Of a stretch of 23,832 nucleotides of DNA, positions 1 to 9,811 are shown one piece after another. The notes beneath the pieces were generated by a model that saw nothing but the letters and a program-made list of their open reading frames with translations, was not told the origin of the DNA and searched no databases. A program made the position numbers and the translations under genes. Source of the DNA: an uncultured Blautia sp. (GTDB taxonomy: Bacteria > Bacillota > Clostridia > Lachnospirales > Lachnospiraceae); contig CAKRRG010000043.1 in the NCBI GenBank assembly GCA_934394545.1, forward strand, positions 1 through 23,832, read 5' to 3'. The stretch's first letter is position 1. Every line of letters starts with the position of its first letter.

Positions 1-2031
1 ATCGGTGACAAGAGCGTGATCCTGGAGAATTACCTGAATACCATTAACCTTGGTGCAGGTGCATACGGTGTACAGGCCGCTGCCCGTCAGTATTTTAATA
101 AAGATGTGTGGGATCTGAACCTTTCCGAGTGCGCTACACTTGCAGGTATCACTCAGGCTCCTACGAAGTATAACCCCATTGAGAATCCTAAGGAGAATGC
201 CAAGAGACGGAAAGAGGTTCTTGACCATATGCTGACACAGGGCTATATCACCCAGGAGCAGTACGATGAAGCCCTGAATGACGATGTTTACACCAGAATC
301 AAGGACGCCCAGGCTTACAATACCCAGTCTTCCAGCAAGACCTACTCCTATTTCGAGGATGAGCTTACCCAGCAGGTTATCAATGACCTGATGAATATTA
401 AGGGCTACACGAAGACACAGGCGCAGAACCTTCTATACAGTGGCGGTCTGAAGATCATGACCACTCAGGATCCGGATATCCAGAAGATCGTGGATGAAGA
501 ATACTCTGATCCATCCAACTATCCGGATTATGTACAGTATGCTCTTGATTATGCGCTTACTGTGAAGCAGCCCGATGGACAGGAAGTAAACTACAGTAAG
601 GAAATGATGAAGCTTTATTTCCAGAACGAGGATCCTTCCTTTGATCTTCTGTTTGATACCCAGGACGAGGGACAGACATATATAGATCGTTATAAAGCCA
701 GCATTCTTGCAGACGGAAGCACCGTTGTTGCAGAGCGTGTCAGCTTTGCACCGCAGCCTCAGTCCGCAATGACTATTATTGACCAGCATACCGGATATGT
801 GAAGGCTATCATCGGCGGACGTGGAACCAAGACTGCCAGCCTGACTCTGAACCGCGCTACAGACAGTACCCGTCAGCCTGGTTCTACTTTCAAGCTCGTA
901 TCTACCTATGCACCAGCTCTTAATGAGAAGGGTATGACACTGGCTACCACCTATGAAGACCAGCCTATTACCTATGACAATGGTGCACCGGTTAATAATG
1001 CAAGCGGCAGCTACAATGGCACTACTACCATCCGTACTGCCATCCGTAATTCTATAAATACAGTTGCAGTTCAGTGTTTCCAGGATGTAACTCCTGAGCT
1101 TGGCCTGAAATACCTGGACAACTTTGGATTTACTACACTGGCACATGGCACAGAGACAGACACAGATGCCAATGGAAACGTTTATACAGATGCCAATCTG
1201 CCTACCGCACTTGGTGGTCTGACATACGGTGTTAAAAATGTAGAGCTTTGCGCTGCCTATGCGGCAATTGCAAATGGCGGTAATTATATCAAGCCTGTTT
1301 ACTACACCAAGATTCTTGACCACAATGGAAATGTGCTGATCGAGAATAATTCTGTTGGACGTTCTGTTATTAAAGAAACAACCGCTTATCTTCTTACAAG
1401 CGCTCTTGAGGATGTTGTACAGAATGGTACCGGTACCGCCTGCCAGCTTGATAATATGGCTGTTGCCGGTAAGACAGGTACTACGGATGCATATAATGAC
1501 CTTTGGTTCGTAGGCTACACCCCCTATTACACCTGTGCAGTATGGTCTGGCTACGATGGCAATCAGAAGATTCCGGAGGGCACAGCACGTAACTTCCATA
1601 AGACCTTATGGCGTAAGGTTATGAGCCGAATCCACCAGAATATGGAATACAAGGACTTTGATGTACCAGAGGGCATTGAGCAGATCAGCATCTGTGCTGA
1701 GACAGGCCTTCTTCCAAGAGTGGGATGCCCGGTTACAGAGGAATATTTCGATATAGGAACTATGCCGACAGAATACTGTGACCAGCATTTCTATGAATAT
1801 GATGAGGAAGAAGAGGAAATGGAAATCTACGACGAAGCTACTCCGACTCCAGATCCGGAGAACCCGGACGGCACCCAGAACGGCGACGGCAGCGGTGACG
1901 GCAATGGTGGTGACAACGGTGGTGGTGATGGCGGTGGTGATGGCGGAGACATCCAGTATCCTGATGACACCGGTGGCGATGGCGGCGGTGATGCCGGCGG
2001 CGATACCGGCGATGATATTTACTACTATTAA
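1..2031 (+). CDS. Class A penicillin-binding protein (transglycosylase/transpeptidase), 5'-partial
   Basis: This is a bifunctional peptidoglycan synthase anchored outside the membrane that polymerises glycan strands and cross-links stem peptides. The window opens inside the GT51 glycosyltransferase domain: the reading frame is open from base 1 and ENYLNTINLG-GAYGVQAAA matches the conserved GT51 block. The GTG at base 16 is therefore internal and the true start lies upstream. The penicillin-binding transpeptidase domain follows, with the nucleophile motif STFK (Ser codon 883-885), SIN (1051-1059) and KTGT (1471-1482), so all three catalytic motifs are intact. The last 55 or so codons (from about 1858) form a Gly/Asp-rich low-complexity tail ending in DDIYYY, which is not part of the enzyme core. 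It is transcribed towards glcK, with a shared terminator between them. The family assignment is firm; the paralogue (ponA/PBP1a type) is not resolved. Confidence 0.95.
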   Translation: MGDKSVILENYLNTINLGAGAYGVQAAARQYFNKDVWDLNLSECATLAGITQAPTKYNPIENPKENAKRRKEVLDHMLTQGYITQEQYDEALNDDVYTRIKDAQAYNTQSSSKTYSYFEDELTQQVINDLMNIKGYTKTQAQNLLYSGGLKIMTTQDPDIQKIVDEEYSDPSNYPDYVQYALDYALTVKQPDGQEVNYSKEMMKLYFQNEDPSFDLLFDTQDEGQTYIDRYKASILADGSTVVAERVSFAPQPQSAMTIIDQHTGYVKAIIGGRGTKTASLTLNRATDSTRQPGSTFKLVSTYAPALNEKGMTLATTYEDQPITYDNGAPVNNASGSYNGTTTIRTAIRNSINTVAVQCFQDVTPELGLKYLDNFGFTTLAHGTETDTDANGNVYTDANLPTALGGLTYGVKNVELCAAYAAIANGGNYIKPVYYTKILDHNGNVLIENNSVGRSVIKETTAYLLTSALEDVVQNGTGTACQLDNMAVAGKTGTTDAYNDLWFVGYTPYYTCAVWSGYDGNQKIPEGTARNFHKTLWRKVMSRIHQNMEYKDFDVPEGIEQISICAETGLLPRVGCPVTEEYFDIGTMPTEYCDQHFYEYDEEEEEMEIYDEATPTPDPENPDGTQNGDGSGDGNGGDNGGGDGGGDGGDIQYPDDTGGDGGGDAGGDTGDDIYYY

Positions 2032-2070
2032 GCTTTCACAGTGTAAAGCGTTCAAAGAAAGAACCAATAA

Positions 2071-2124
2071 AAATACCCTGCGCAGTATCTGCTGTATTTC
2101 AGTCAGATACTGCACAGGGTATTT
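2071..2124. terminator. Bidirectional intrinsic terminator between the PBP gene and glcK
   Basis: The arms 2071-2091 and 2104-2124 are complementary over 21 positions with a single mismatch (at 2081), closing a 12-nt loop. Read on the reverse strand, the stem is followed by a T-rich stretch (plus-strand A run just before 2071), which suits termination of glcK. On the plus strand it ends in ATTTATGT and can serve the PBP gene. Confidence 0.85.
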
Positions 2125-2149
2125 ATGTATCAGATGATTTCTATGGGAA

Positions 2150-3091
2150 TCAATCCTTGATCACCATACGTGCTGCACCATAGATACCTGCATCATTGCC
2201 AAGGCTTGCAAGAATGATCGGAGTACTCTTGCAGGACGGGAATGCATATTTCTGATAATACTTCTGGATACAGTCTGTAAGAGCCTTACCAGCCTTAGAT
2301 ACACCACCGCCGATTACGATTGCCTCCGGATCTGTAACACATGCGAACATAGCAAGTGTACTTCCCAGAATATCTCCAACCTTCTCCATCGTCTTAATGG
2401 CCAGGGCATCTCCCTCTTTATAAAAGTCCAGAACATTCTTCGCAGAAAGCTTCGGCACATGACGCATCTTGCTGTCCTCGTCGCTCTCCTCCAGAATATC
2501 ATTTGCAACACGGACAATTCCTGTGGCAGATGCATACTGCTCCAGACATCCATGATTGCCGCAATTGCAAGGACGAACCTCATTATGATTTACACATGCA
2601 TGTCCGATCTCACCGCCTGCACCGTGATAGCCTGCGATAATCTTACTGTCAATAATGATTCCACCGCCTACACCGGTACCAAGAGTAACCATGATCACAT
2701 TCTTAGAGCCTTCTGCTGCACCCTTCCAGGACTCTCCAAGAGCCGCAATATTGGCATCATTCGCTGCCTTAGCCGGAAGTCCGGTAAGTGCGCTTAATTC
2801 GCTTGCTACCGCCTTAAAGCCCCAGTGAAGGTTTACTGCCATATGGACCTCACCCTTCTCATTAACCGGTCCCGGAATCCCAATTCCCACACCATCTACG
2901 TTATCCTTGGTAATTCCTCTCTCGTCTAACTTGATCTTGATTGCCTCTGCAACATCCGGAAGGATGGAAGAGCCGTTATTCTCCAGTCTGGTAGGAATCT
3001 CCCACTGCTCAACCAAAGTTCCATTCGTAAGGAACAGACCACATTTTACGGAGGTACCTCCTACATCAATACCAAAACAATACATTCCCAT
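2150..3091 (-). CDS. glcK: ROK-family glucokinase
   Basis: A cytoplasmic ATP-dependent sugar kinase, most likely converting glucose to glucose-6-phosphate. It is 313 aa, normal for ROK glucokinases. Visible motifs are the N-terminal phosphate-binding DVGGTSVK (residues 9-16), the catalytic ND pair (111-112), the second phosphate loop LGTGVGGG (137-144), the glucose ligands E161 and H164 in GGEIGH, and the ROK zinc site CNCGNHGCLE with C175, C177 and C182. The start at 3091 is chosen because AAAGGA at about 3104-3109 lies 12 nt upstream; an upstream GTG at 3100 is too close to that site. It begins 24 nt after the hprK stop, so the two are probably co-transcribed. Sugar specificity is inferred from the family, since related ROK proteins use other hexoses. 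Confidence 0.93.
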   Translation of the reverse strand: MGMYCFGIDVGGTSVKCGLFLTNGTLVEQWEIPTRLENNGSSILPDVAEAIKIKLDERGITKDNVDGVGIGIPGPVNEKGEVHMAVNLHWGFKAVASELSALTGLPAKAANDANIAALGESWKGAAEGSKNVIMVTLGTGVGGGIIIDSKIIAGYHGAGGEIGHACVNHNEVRPCNCGNHGCLEQYASATGIVRVANDILEESDEDSKMRHVPKLSAKNVLDFYKEGDALAIKTMEKVGDILGSTLAMFACVTDPEAIVIGGGVSKAGKALTDCIQKYYQKYAFPSCKSTPIILASLGNDAGIYGAARMVIKD

Positions 3092-3115
3092 TATAAACAC
3101 CTGTCCTTTCTTAGA

Positions 3116-4048
3116 TTATTCGTCTCTCTTCTTGGCAATATTTGCCTGTACACGCTTATACAACTCCTCAGCCGCATTGTAACCCATCTTCTTCTGTCTG
3201 TGGTTAACAGCTGCAGACTCAACGATAACTGCCAGATTACGGCCGGGACGGATTGGAAGGGAATGGCACACGATCTTATTTCCAAGATACTCCGTGTACT
3301 CCTCATGAAGTCCCAGACGGTCATATTCCTTGTCACGATCCCACTCCTCAAGCTTGATAACAAGATCAACAGACTGGGTATCCTTAACACTCTCAACACC
3401 AAACAATGTCTTCACATCAATAATACCAATACCACGAAGCTCAATAAAATGACGGGTGATATCCGGTGCTGAACCAACCAATGTAACATCGCTTACCTTG
3501 CGAAGCTCTACAACATCATCACTTACCAGACGATGTCCACGCTTAATAAGCTCAAGTGCTGCCTCACTCTTACCAATGCCGCTCTCTCCGGTGATGAGAA
3601 CACCCTCACCATAAACATCCACAAGCACACCATGAATGGAAATGCAAGGAGCAAGCTGGACACCAAGCCAACGGATGATCTCAGCCATCAGACTGGAAGT
3701 GGTTCTCTCTGTTACAAATGTGGGTACATTATATTTATACGCAAGATCGATCATATCCTGTGAAGGTCTTGTCATAGTACTAAAGATAACACAGGGAATC
3801 TTGCTGGAGATAAAGCGCTCATACTTGAATGCCCGCTCCTCATCACTTAACTGCATCAGATACGTATACTCTACATATCCGATGATCTGAACGCGCTCGT
3901 TCGCAAAATGCTCCAGGTATCCTGTAAGCTGCAAAGCAGGACGGTTTATTTCTGCTGTCTTCACACAAATCTCTGTAAGGTCAATATCCGGCGTCAGGTT
4001 AGTCAGATTCAGTTCCTGCGCCAGCTTAGTAAGCTGTACACCCTTCAT
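3116..4048 (-). CDS. hprK: HPr kinase/phosphorylase
   Basis: A bifunctional cytoplasmic sensor enzyme that phosphorylates and dephosphorylates HPr on Ser46 and so controls carbon catabolite repression in Firmicutes. It is 310 aa, the usual length. The N-terminal domain covers about residues 1-130. The C-terminal kinase domain has a Walker A loop GESGIGKS (154-161), the conserved region around H139, the acidic pair in VSDD (176-179), and the HprK signature ELRGIGIIDV (203-212). ATG at 4048 is preceded by GGAGA at 4056-4060. It has its own promoter inside the end of uvrC (see 4105-4133) and is followed by glcK 24 nt downstream, so a catabolite-repression sensor is linked to the kinase that makes glucose-6-phosphate. 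Confidence 0.97.
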   Translation of the reverse strand: MKGVQLTKLAQELNLTNLTPDIDLTEICVKTAEINRPALQLTGYLEHFANERVQIIGYVEYTYLMQLSDEERAFKYERFISSKIPCVIFSTMTRPSQDMIDLAYKYNVPTFVTERTTSSLMAEIIRWLGVQLAPCISIHGVLVDVYGEGVLITGESGIGKSEAALELIKRGHRLVSDDVVELRKVSDVTLVGSAPDITRHFIELRGIGIIDVKTLFGVESVKDTQSVDLVIKLEEWDRDKEYDRLGLHEEYTEYLGNKIVCHSLPIRPGRNLAVIVESAAVNHRQKKMGYNAAEELYKRVQANIAKKRDE

Positions 4049-4104
4049 GCTTTTATCTCCTTTTTCTTTGATAAATGACTGCGGGCAAAGCCCACATCTA
4101 ATTT

Positions 4105-4133
4105 ATTATACACAATTTTTTCTGTAACTTCAA
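4105..4133 (-). promoter_or_regulatory. Sigma-A-type promoter for hprK-glcK
   Basis: On the reverse strand, a -35 box TTGAAG (4128-4133) and a perfect -10 box TATAAT (4105-4110) are separated by exactly 17 nt. The -35 box overlaps the last codons and stop of uvrC (stop 4130-4132). A short imperfect hairpin (arms 4081-4086 and 4090-4095, one wobble pair) would lie in the roughly 50-nt leader before hprK. The promoter allows hprK-glcK expression independent of uvrC. Confidence 0.8.
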
Positions 4134-5983
4134 TGTTGAATCTTGTGAAAAAAACGATATACAGCTTCTGCACTCTGCATATTCATAGACGAGGTTTCGC
4201 TTAATTCCTCTACCGTTGCATTTCGGATATTCTCGATGGAACGGAACCGTCTCATCAAAGCCTTTCTCCTGGTTTCTCCGATTCCCGGAATCTCATCCAG
4301 AACAGAATGCACCTGTTCCTTACTTCGCAAAGAACGATGGTATTCAATTGCAAACCGGTGCGCCTCGTCCTGGATCCTGGTAACCAGATGGAATCCTTCA
4401 CTTCCGGTATCAATAGGTATCTCCACATTATTAAAATATACCCCTCTGGTACGGTGATTGTCATCCTTTACCATACCACACACCGGAATGTGGATTCCCA
4501 GCTCTCCAAGCACCTTCAGAGCAATATTCACCTGTCCCCGGCCGCCATCCATCAGAATCAGATCCGGAAGCACTGAGAAGCTGTCGTACTCTCCCTTTGC
4601 TTCATGGGTAAAGCGCCTTGTAAGCACCTCCTCCATGCTGGCATAATCGTTTGGTCCCTGGACCCATTTAATCTTGAATTTACGATAATCGCTACGCTTG
4701 GGTTTTCCCTTTTCATAAACCACCATAGAGCCTACAGACTCAAAGCCGCTGATATTGGAAATGTCATAGGCCTCCATACGCACAATATTCTTAAGTCCCA
4801 GCCAGTCCTCGATTTCCTTCACAGCACCAATGGTACGGCCTTCCTCACGCTTGATCCGCTCTCTGTCCTTCGAAAGAACCATCCAGGCATTTTCCCTGGC
4901 CAGCTCCACCAGCTTCTCCTTCGTGCCCTTTTTCGGCACACGGATATGAACACGCTGCTTACGTCTGGCAGACAGCCAGTCCTCGATAATCTGGGCATCC
5001 TCGATTTCGGTCTGGAGCATGATCTCTGCCGGAATGAACGGTGTGCCTGCATAAAACTGTTTCAAAAAGCTTGACAATACCTGTTCCCTGGTATCTCCTC
5101 TTGCCACCCGCAGGAAAAAATGATCCCGTCCGATCAGCTTGCCGCCACGCATAAAAAACACCTGCACAACCGCATCCTGCTCCCGCAGATCCTCGCTCTC
5201 ATCCATTGCCACTGCAATAATATCCCGATCCTCCTCGCCATAAGCAGTAATCTTCTGGCGCTCTCCGATCCGTTTGATGCTGTTTATTAAATCACGATAT
5301 CCGGCAGCATCCTCAAACCGCATCTCCTCAGAGGCTGCCAGCATTTTCTTAGTCAGCCGGTCAATGGTCTCCTGAAAATCCCCATTGAGAAAATGAAGCA
5401 CCCTGGCAATATTTTCCTTGTATTCCGCCTCACTTATATTTCCCTGGCAGGGAGCGGTACACTGCTTCATATGATAGTACAGACAAGGGCGGTCCTTCCC
5501 GCAATCCCGGGGAAGGGTACGGTTACAGGAACGGATCATATAAACTTTCCGAACCAGCTCAATCACATCCTTCACTGCTGTAGAGCTGGTATAAGGGCCG
5601 AAATATTTCGCCTTATCCTTCTTCATGGTGCGGGTAAAAAGGATTCTGGGATAAGGCTCATTCACCGTGACTTTAATAAACGGATACGTCTTGCCATCCT
5701 TTAGCATGGTATTGTATTTCGGGCGATGCTCCTTAATCAAATTACACTCCAATACCAGGGCTTCCAATTCAGAATCCGTAACAATATACTCGAATCTTGT
5801 AATATGGGTAACCATCTGCTCGATTTTGGCCCCTTTATTACGGCTGCTCTGAAAGTACTGGCGGACACGATTCTTCAGGCTCACTGCCTTTCCAACGTAA
5901 ATGATCTCGTCCTTTTCCCCATGCATAATATAGACGCCTGGCTTACCGGGCAGTTTTTTCAGTTCTTCCTCGATCAGGAACAT
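4130..5983 (-). CDS. uvrC: UvrABC nucleotide excision repair endonuclease subunit C
   Basis: UvrC makes the 3' and 5' incisions around bulky DNA lesions in the UvrABC pathway. The 617-aa product has the full domain order. It starts with an N-terminal GIY-YIG nuclease (GVY at 16-18, YVG at 29-31). A cysteine-containing segment with C-R-T-L-P-R-D-C and CLYYH follows, then a UVR UvrB-interaction motif ([19 protein letters not shown]). Next comes the RNase H-like C-terminal nuclease ([10 protein letters not shown] and DGGRGQ), and last a helix-hairpin-helix pair at the C-terminus ([16 protein letters not shown]). The start at 5983 is set by AAAGGAGA at 5992-5999, 8 nt upstream; the in-frame codons back to 6019 run into the ftsH terminator and are rejected. 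It lies 65 nt downstream of ftsH. Confidence 0.97.
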   Translation of the reverse strand: MFLIEEELKKLPGKPGVYIMHGEKDEIIYVGKAVSLKNRVRQYFQSSRNKGAKIEQMVTHITRFEYIVTDSELEALVLECNLIKEHRPKYNTMLKDGKTYPFIKVTVNEPYPRILFTRTMKKDKAKYFGPYTSSTAVKDVIELVRKVYMIRSCNRTLPRDCGKDRPCLYYHMKQCTAPCQGNISEAEYKENIARVLHFLNGDFQETIDRLTKKMLAASEEMRFEDAAGYRDLINSIKRIGERQKITAYGEEDRDIIAVAMDESEDLREQDAVVQVFFMRGGKLIGRDHFFLRVARGDTREQVLSSFLKQFYAGTPFIPAEIMLQTEIEDAQIIEDWLSARRKQRVHIRVPKKGTKEKLVELARENAWMVLSKDRERIKREEGRTIGAVKEIEDWLGLKNIVRMEAYDISNISGFESVGSMVVYEKGKPKRSDYRKFKIKWVQGPNDYASMEEVLTRRFTHEAKGEYDSFSVLPDLILMDGGRGQVNIALKVLGELGIHIPVCGMVKDDNHRTRGVYFNNVEIPIDTGSEGFHLVTRIQDEAHRFAIEYHRSLRSKEQVHSVLDEIPGIGETRRKALMRRFRSIENIRNATVEELSETSSMNMQSAEAVYRFFHKIQH

Positions 5984-5999
5984 AAAAAACTCTCCTTTT

Positions 6000-6032
6000 G
6001 AAAAGAACCGGGAAAGCACGTCTCCCGGTTCT
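6000..6032 (-). terminator. Intrinsic terminator after ftsH
   Basis: A perfect 10-bp inverted repeat (6004-6013 and 6023-6032) with a 9-nt loop is followed on the reverse strand by TTTTC. It sits 17 nt beyond the ftsH stop, and its T tract directly abuts the uvrC ribosome binding site. Termination may be partial, with read-through into uvrC. Confidence 0.75.
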
Positions 6033-6048
6033 GATTTTAGTCTATTCT

Positions 6049-8067
6049 TTATATATTGGCTGGCTCTGCATTTTCGTTCTCGGCTTTATTCTCAGCCTCT
6101 GCTTTATTCTCAGTCTCAGCTTCAGCCAGAGCCTTCAGCCCATCTGCATCCAGCTCGTCGGAAACCTCCAGGCCCTTCTCAACAGCCCGGAAAATGATCA
6201 TAAATTCCTTACCGGTAATCGTCTCCTTACGGATCAGATAAGCGGCAATCTTATCCAATGCCTCTCTGTGACTGCTGATCAGCTTCTTAGCTTCCTCATA
6301 GGAAACACGGAGCAATTCCATAACCTCGTGGTCAACCTCTGTAGCTGTATCATCTCCACAATTGAGGACCGCACGGCCATTCAGATACTGGTTCTCCTGC
6401 GTCGCAAGCCCCATAAGGCCGAACTTCTTAGACATACCATACTGCGTGATCATGGCACGGGCAACCTTGGTCGCCTGCTCGATATCATTAGAAGCACCTG
6501 TGGTCACACTGTCAAAAACGATCTCCTCAGCGGCACGGCCTCCAAGATATCCCACCAGCATAGCCTCCAGTTCCTTCTGTGTATTCAGATATTTCTCCTC
6601 TTCCGGAACCTGCATCACATAACCAAGTGCACCCATAGTACGAGGCACGATGGTAATCTTCTGTACCGGCTCGGAATCCTTCTGAAGGGCACTTACCAGT
6701 GCGTGTCCTACCTCATGATAGGATACGATACGGCGCTCCTGGGCACTAAGAATACGATCCTTCTTCTCCTTACCCACCAGGACTACCTCCACAGACTCAA
6801 GCAGATCCTTCTGTGAAACTGCATGGCGGCCATTCTTAACAGCCAGGATGGCAGCCTCGTTCACCATATTGGCAAGATCAGAACCCACTGCACCTGAAGT
6901 CGCAAGCGCAATGGCCTCGAAATCCACAGTATCGTCAAGTCTTACATTCTTCGCATGAACCTTCAGGATATCAACACGCCCCTTCAGATCCGGACGGTCA
7001 ACGATCACACGGCGGTCAAAGCGTCCCGGACGAAGGAGAGCCGGATCCAATACTTCCGGACGGTTGGTCGCAGCCAGGATCAGAAGACCCTTAGAGGTAT
7101 CGAAACCATCCATCTCCGCAAGCAGCTGGTTCAAGGTCTGCTCACGCTCGTCATTTCCACCGCCGTAATGGGAATCACGGCTCTTACCGATTGCATCGAT
7201 TTCATCAATAAATACAATACACGGTGCATTCTTCTTCGCTTCCTCAAAAAGATCGCGGACACGGGAAGCACCCACTCCTACAAACATCTCCACAAATTCT
7301 GATCCGGAAAGGGAGAAGAAAGGCACATGGGCTTCCCCTGCTACTGCCTTGGCAAGAAGGGTCTTACCTGTACCAGGAGGGCCTACAAGCAATGCCCCCT
7401 TAGGCAGCTTGGCACCGATTTCTACATATTTACCAGGATTGTGAAGAAACTCCACAACCTCCTGCAAAGACTCCTTCGCCTCATCCTGACCAGCAACATC
7501 CTTAAAGGTAATTCCGGTCTCCTTCTGCACGTAAGCCTTGGCACGGCTCTTTCCAACGCCCATTACTCCACCGCCGCCCTTATTCATACGGCGCATAAAG
7601 AACATGAGAAGCACAAACAGCAGAACAGATGGCAGAAGGACACTAAGCATCATTGCCATAAATTCCCCTAAAGCATCCGGCGGCTCAGATTTAAAAATAA
7701 TGCCGGTTCCCTCCAGACGCTTGGTAAGGGCAGTCTCATCCTCCGTCAGATTGGTGTAATAGCTGATCTCCTGATAAGGATTCACCTGCTTCTTCGGCAC
7801 AATAGTCAGATTATCAGACTGAAGTGTAACCGATTTCACTTCATCCTTATTCACCATATCAATAAACTTATCATATGTGATCTCACTGGAAGTATCCTGC
7901 AGCATATTGGTAAACAGGCTGAAACAAACCAGAGTAACCAAAAGACATATCAGAAAAGCCAGAATGGACTGATGATTCTTCTTATTGCGGTTCGGATCCT
8001 GATTTCTCCTGGGATCCCCTTTATCAGGGCGTCGCCCGCCTTGATTGTTATCCAGATTATTATCCAT
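6049..8067 (-). CDS. ftsH: ATP-dependent zinc metalloprotease FtsH
   Basis: A membrane-anchored AAA+ protease that extracts and degrades misfolded membrane proteins and short-lived regulators. The 672-aa product has a charged N-terminus rich in Asn, Arg and Lys, TM1 (about 34-56), an extracytoplasmic FtsH_ext domain (about 60-135) and TM2 (about 138-158). The AAA module has Walker A GPPGTGKT (229-236), pore loop FVG (262-264), Walker B IVFIDEID (284-291) and the second region of homology ending RPGRFDRR. The M41 peptidase domain has HEVGH (451-455). The tail is an Ala/Glu/Asn-rich low-complexity stretch. ATG at 8067 has a strong AAGGAGGAAC (8071-8080); the longer frame to 8178 crosses the promoter and is rejected. 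No hpt or tilS neighbour is present in this window. Confidence 0.97.
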   Translation of the reverse strand: MDNNLDNNQGGRRPDKGDPRRNQDPNRNKKNHQSILAFLICLLVTLVCFSLFTNMLQDTSSEITYDKFIDMVNKDEVKSVTLQSDNLTIVPKKQVNPYQEISYYTNLTEDETALTKRLEGTGIIFKSEPPDALGEFMAMMLSVLLPSVLLFVLLMFFMRRMNKGGGGVMGVGKSRAKAYVQKETGITFKDVAGQDEAKESLQEVVEFLHNPGKYVEIGAKLPKGALLVGPPGTGKTLLAKAVAGEAHVPFFSLSGSEFVEMFVGVGASRVRDLFEEAKKNAPCIVFIDEIDAIGKSRDSHYGGGNDEREQTLNQLLAEMDGFDTSKGLLILAATNRPEVLDPALLRPGRFDRRVIVDRPDLKGRVDILKVHAKNVRLDDTVDFEAIALATSGAVGSDLANMVNEAAILAVKNGRHAVSQKDLLESVEVVLVGKEKKDRILSAQERRIVSYHEVGHALVSALQKDSEPVQKITIVPRTMGALGYVMQVPEEEKYLNTQKELEAMLVGYLGGRAAEEIVFDSVTTGASNDIEQATKVARAMITQYGMSKKFGLMGLATQENQYLNGRAVLNCGDDTATEVDHEVMELLRVSYEEAKKLISSHREALDKIAAYLIRKETITGKEFMIIFRAVEKGLEVSDELDADGLKALAEAETENKAEAENKAENENAEPANI

Positions 8068-8092
8068 TTCGTTCCTCCTTATTATCCTTTTT

Positions 8093-8121
8093 ATTATAAA
8101 GATAATTGGAAGATAAATCAA
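8093..8121 (-). promoter_or_regulatory. Sigma-A-type promoter for ftsH
   Basis: On the reverse strand, -35 TTGATT (8116-8121) and a perfect -10 TATAAT (8093-8098) are separated by 17 nt, placing transcription start about 15-20 nt before the ribosome binding site. It lies in the 192-nt divergent region between ftsH and the DUF1846 gene. Confidence 0.8.
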
Positions 8122-8198
8122 CCAGGATATTGCGAAAACCCTCTGAAATTTTTGAGAAAAAAAGCCAAAAAATTTCACATTTCAAAACAAATAGATAC

Positions 8199-8227
8199 TT
8201 TTTTTACCGAAAGAACTGTAGTATACT
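8199..8227 (+). promoter_or_regulatory. Possible promoter for the DUF1846 gene
   Basis: A -10-like TATACT (8222-8227) lies 33 nt before the start codon. At 17-nt spacing the -35 position is only a run of T (8199-8204), so the match is weak. The call rests mainly on the need for a forward promoter in this divergent gap. Confidence 0.35.
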
Positions 8228-8259
8228 ATAGGAATCAGAGAAAAGAGAGGAAAGACAGA

Positions 8260-9741
8260 ATGAGGAAAATTGGATTCGATAATGACAAATATCTTAAGAT
8301 GCAATCTGAACATATTCGTGAACGTATCAGTAAATTTGACAACAAGCTTTATCTGGAATTTGGGGGCAAGCTTTTTGACGACTATCACGCTTCCCGTGTT
8401 CTCCCGGGCTTTGAACCGGACAGTAAGCTTCGTATGCTGATGCAGCTTGCCGACCAAGCTGAGATCGTAATCGTTATCGGAGCTCCTGATATTGAGAAGA
8501 ATAAGGTCCGCGGTGACCTTGGTATCACTTATGACGAAGATGTACTTCGTCTCATGAATGAGTTTTCAAGCAGAGGGCTTTATGTAGGAAGCGTCTGCAT
8601 CACACGCTATTCCGGACAGGAGAGCGCAGATGCATTTAAGAAGCGTCTTGAGAAGCTGGGAATCAAGGTTTATGTCCTTTATAATATTCCAGGTTACCCA
8701 AGCAACACTTCTCTGATCGTAAGTGACGAGGGCTATGGTAAGAATGATTATATCGAAACTACCCGCCCGCTGGTTGTCATCACAGCTCCGGGACCGGGAA
8801 GCGGTAAAATGGCCGCCTGCCTTTCCCAGCTTTATCATGAATATAAGAGAGGCGTCAGCGCAGGCTATGCCAAGTTCGAGACCTTCCCGATCTGGAATAT
8901 TCCGCTGAAGCATCCTGTGAACCTTGCCTATGAAGCTGCTACCGCAGACCTGAATGACGTTAATATGATCGACCCCTTCCATCTGGAAGCATATGGAGAA
9001 ACAACGGTAAATTATAACCGAGATGTAGAAGTTTTCCCTGTTGTACAGGCTATGTTTGAGAAGATCATGGGCGAATGCCCGTACAAGTCCCCTACTGACA
9101 TGGGCGTTAACATGGCTGGTAACTGCATTGTAGATGATGAAGTCTGCCAGGAAGCTTCCCGTCAGGAGATCATCCGCAGATATTATAAGAGCATGGATGC
9201 CCTTCTTGCAGGCACCGGCACAGAAAATGAGGTGTACAAGCTGGAACTTCTTCTGAAGCAGGCACATGCCTCCCTTGAGGATCGTAAGGTTGTTCCGGCC
9301 GCCCTGGAAAGAGAGAAGGCTACCGGTGCTCCTGCTGCCGCCATGGAACTTGAGGACGGAAGAATCGTTACCGGTAAGACCTCAGATCTTCTTGGAGCTT
9401 CCTCTGCCCTTCTGCTGAATGCATTGAAAGAGCTTGCCGGAATCGATCATAAGAAGCATGTGATTTCTCCTAATGCCATTCATCCCATTCAGGAGCTGAA
9501 GACAAACTATCTTGGAAGCAGGAATCCACGTCTTCATATGGACGAAACTATGATTGCTCTTTCCATCAGTGCTGCTTCCAACCCGGATGCGCACCTTGCC
9601 CTGGAGCAGATTCCCAAGCTGAAAGGATGTCAGGCACATACTTCTGTTATGCTTTCTTCTGTGGATCTTCTTTCCTTCCGTAAGCTGGGCGTTGAGCTCA
9701 CCTGCGAGCCGAAATTCGAGCAGGGAAATAAAGTACAATAA
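8260..9741 (+). CDS. DUF1846 domain-containing protein
   Basis: A conserved cytoplasmic protein of 493 aa that I recognise as the DUF1846 (UPF0371) family, a standard length for it. The biochemical role is not established to my knowledge. The N-terminus (RKIGFDNDKYLKMQSEHI) and the segments LEFGGKLFDDYHASRVLPGF and VITAPGPGSGKMAACLSQLY are highly typical. The last includes a P-loop-like GPGSGK at residues 178-183, which suggests nucleotide or phosphate binding by inference only. No signal peptide or membrane segment is visible. ATG at 8260 is preceded by GAGAGG (8245-8250); the open frame back to 7972 is antisense to ftsH and rejected. It stands alone, divergent from ftsH and closed by a strong terminator. 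Confidence 0.92.
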   Translation: MRKIGFDNDKYLKMQSEHIRERISKFDNKLYLEFGGKLFDDYHASRVLPGFEPDSKLRMLMQLADQAEIVIVIGAPDIEKNKVRGDLGITYDEDVLRLMNEFSSRGLYVGSVCITRYSGQESADAFKKRLEKLGIKVYVLYNIPGYPSNTSLIVSDEGYGKNDYIETTRPLVVITAPGPGSGKMAACLSQLYHEYKRGVSAGYAKFETFPIWNIPLKHPVNLAYEAATADLNDVNMIDPFHLEAYGETTVNYNRDVEVFPVVQAMFEKIMGECPYKSPTDMGVNMAGNCIVDDEVCQEASRQEIIRRYYKSMDALLAGTGTENEVYKLELLLKQAHASLEDRKVVPAALEREKATGAPAAAMELEDGRIVTGKTSDLLGASSALLLNALKELAGIDHKKHVISPNAIHPIQELKTNYLGSRNPRLHMDETMIALSISAASNPDAHLALEQIPKLKGCQAHTSVMLSSVDLLSFRKLGVELTCEPKFEQGNKVQ

Positions 9742-9799
9742 AAAACTCCGGCTAATGACAGCTTGTATTGGAGCTGATCATTAGCCGGAATTTTTCTAT
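9742..9799. terminator. Bidirectional intrinsic terminator
   Basis: The arms 9748-9758 and 9778-9788 form an 11-bp perfect stem, extended inward by partly paired AGCT segments. A T run follows on the plus strand (9791-9795) and a plus-strand A run (9741-9745) gives the T tract for the reverse strand. It ends both the DUF1846 gene and the collagen-like gene. Confidence 0.9.
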
Positions 9800-9811
9800 T
9801 TTACAGAGTGG

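Noticed and set aside
433..1599. Long reverse-strand open frame of 388 codons opposite the PBP gene
   Set aside because: It is the antisense shadow of an unambiguous penicillin-binding protein with intact catalytic motifs; its product is Cys/Ile-rich nonsense with no family motif and no ribosome binding site.
7972..8259. Upstream extension of the DUF1846 reading frame
   Set aside because: The extension is antisense to the ftsH 5' end and crosses the ftsH promoter; ATG 8260 with GAGAGG upstream matches the family N-terminus.
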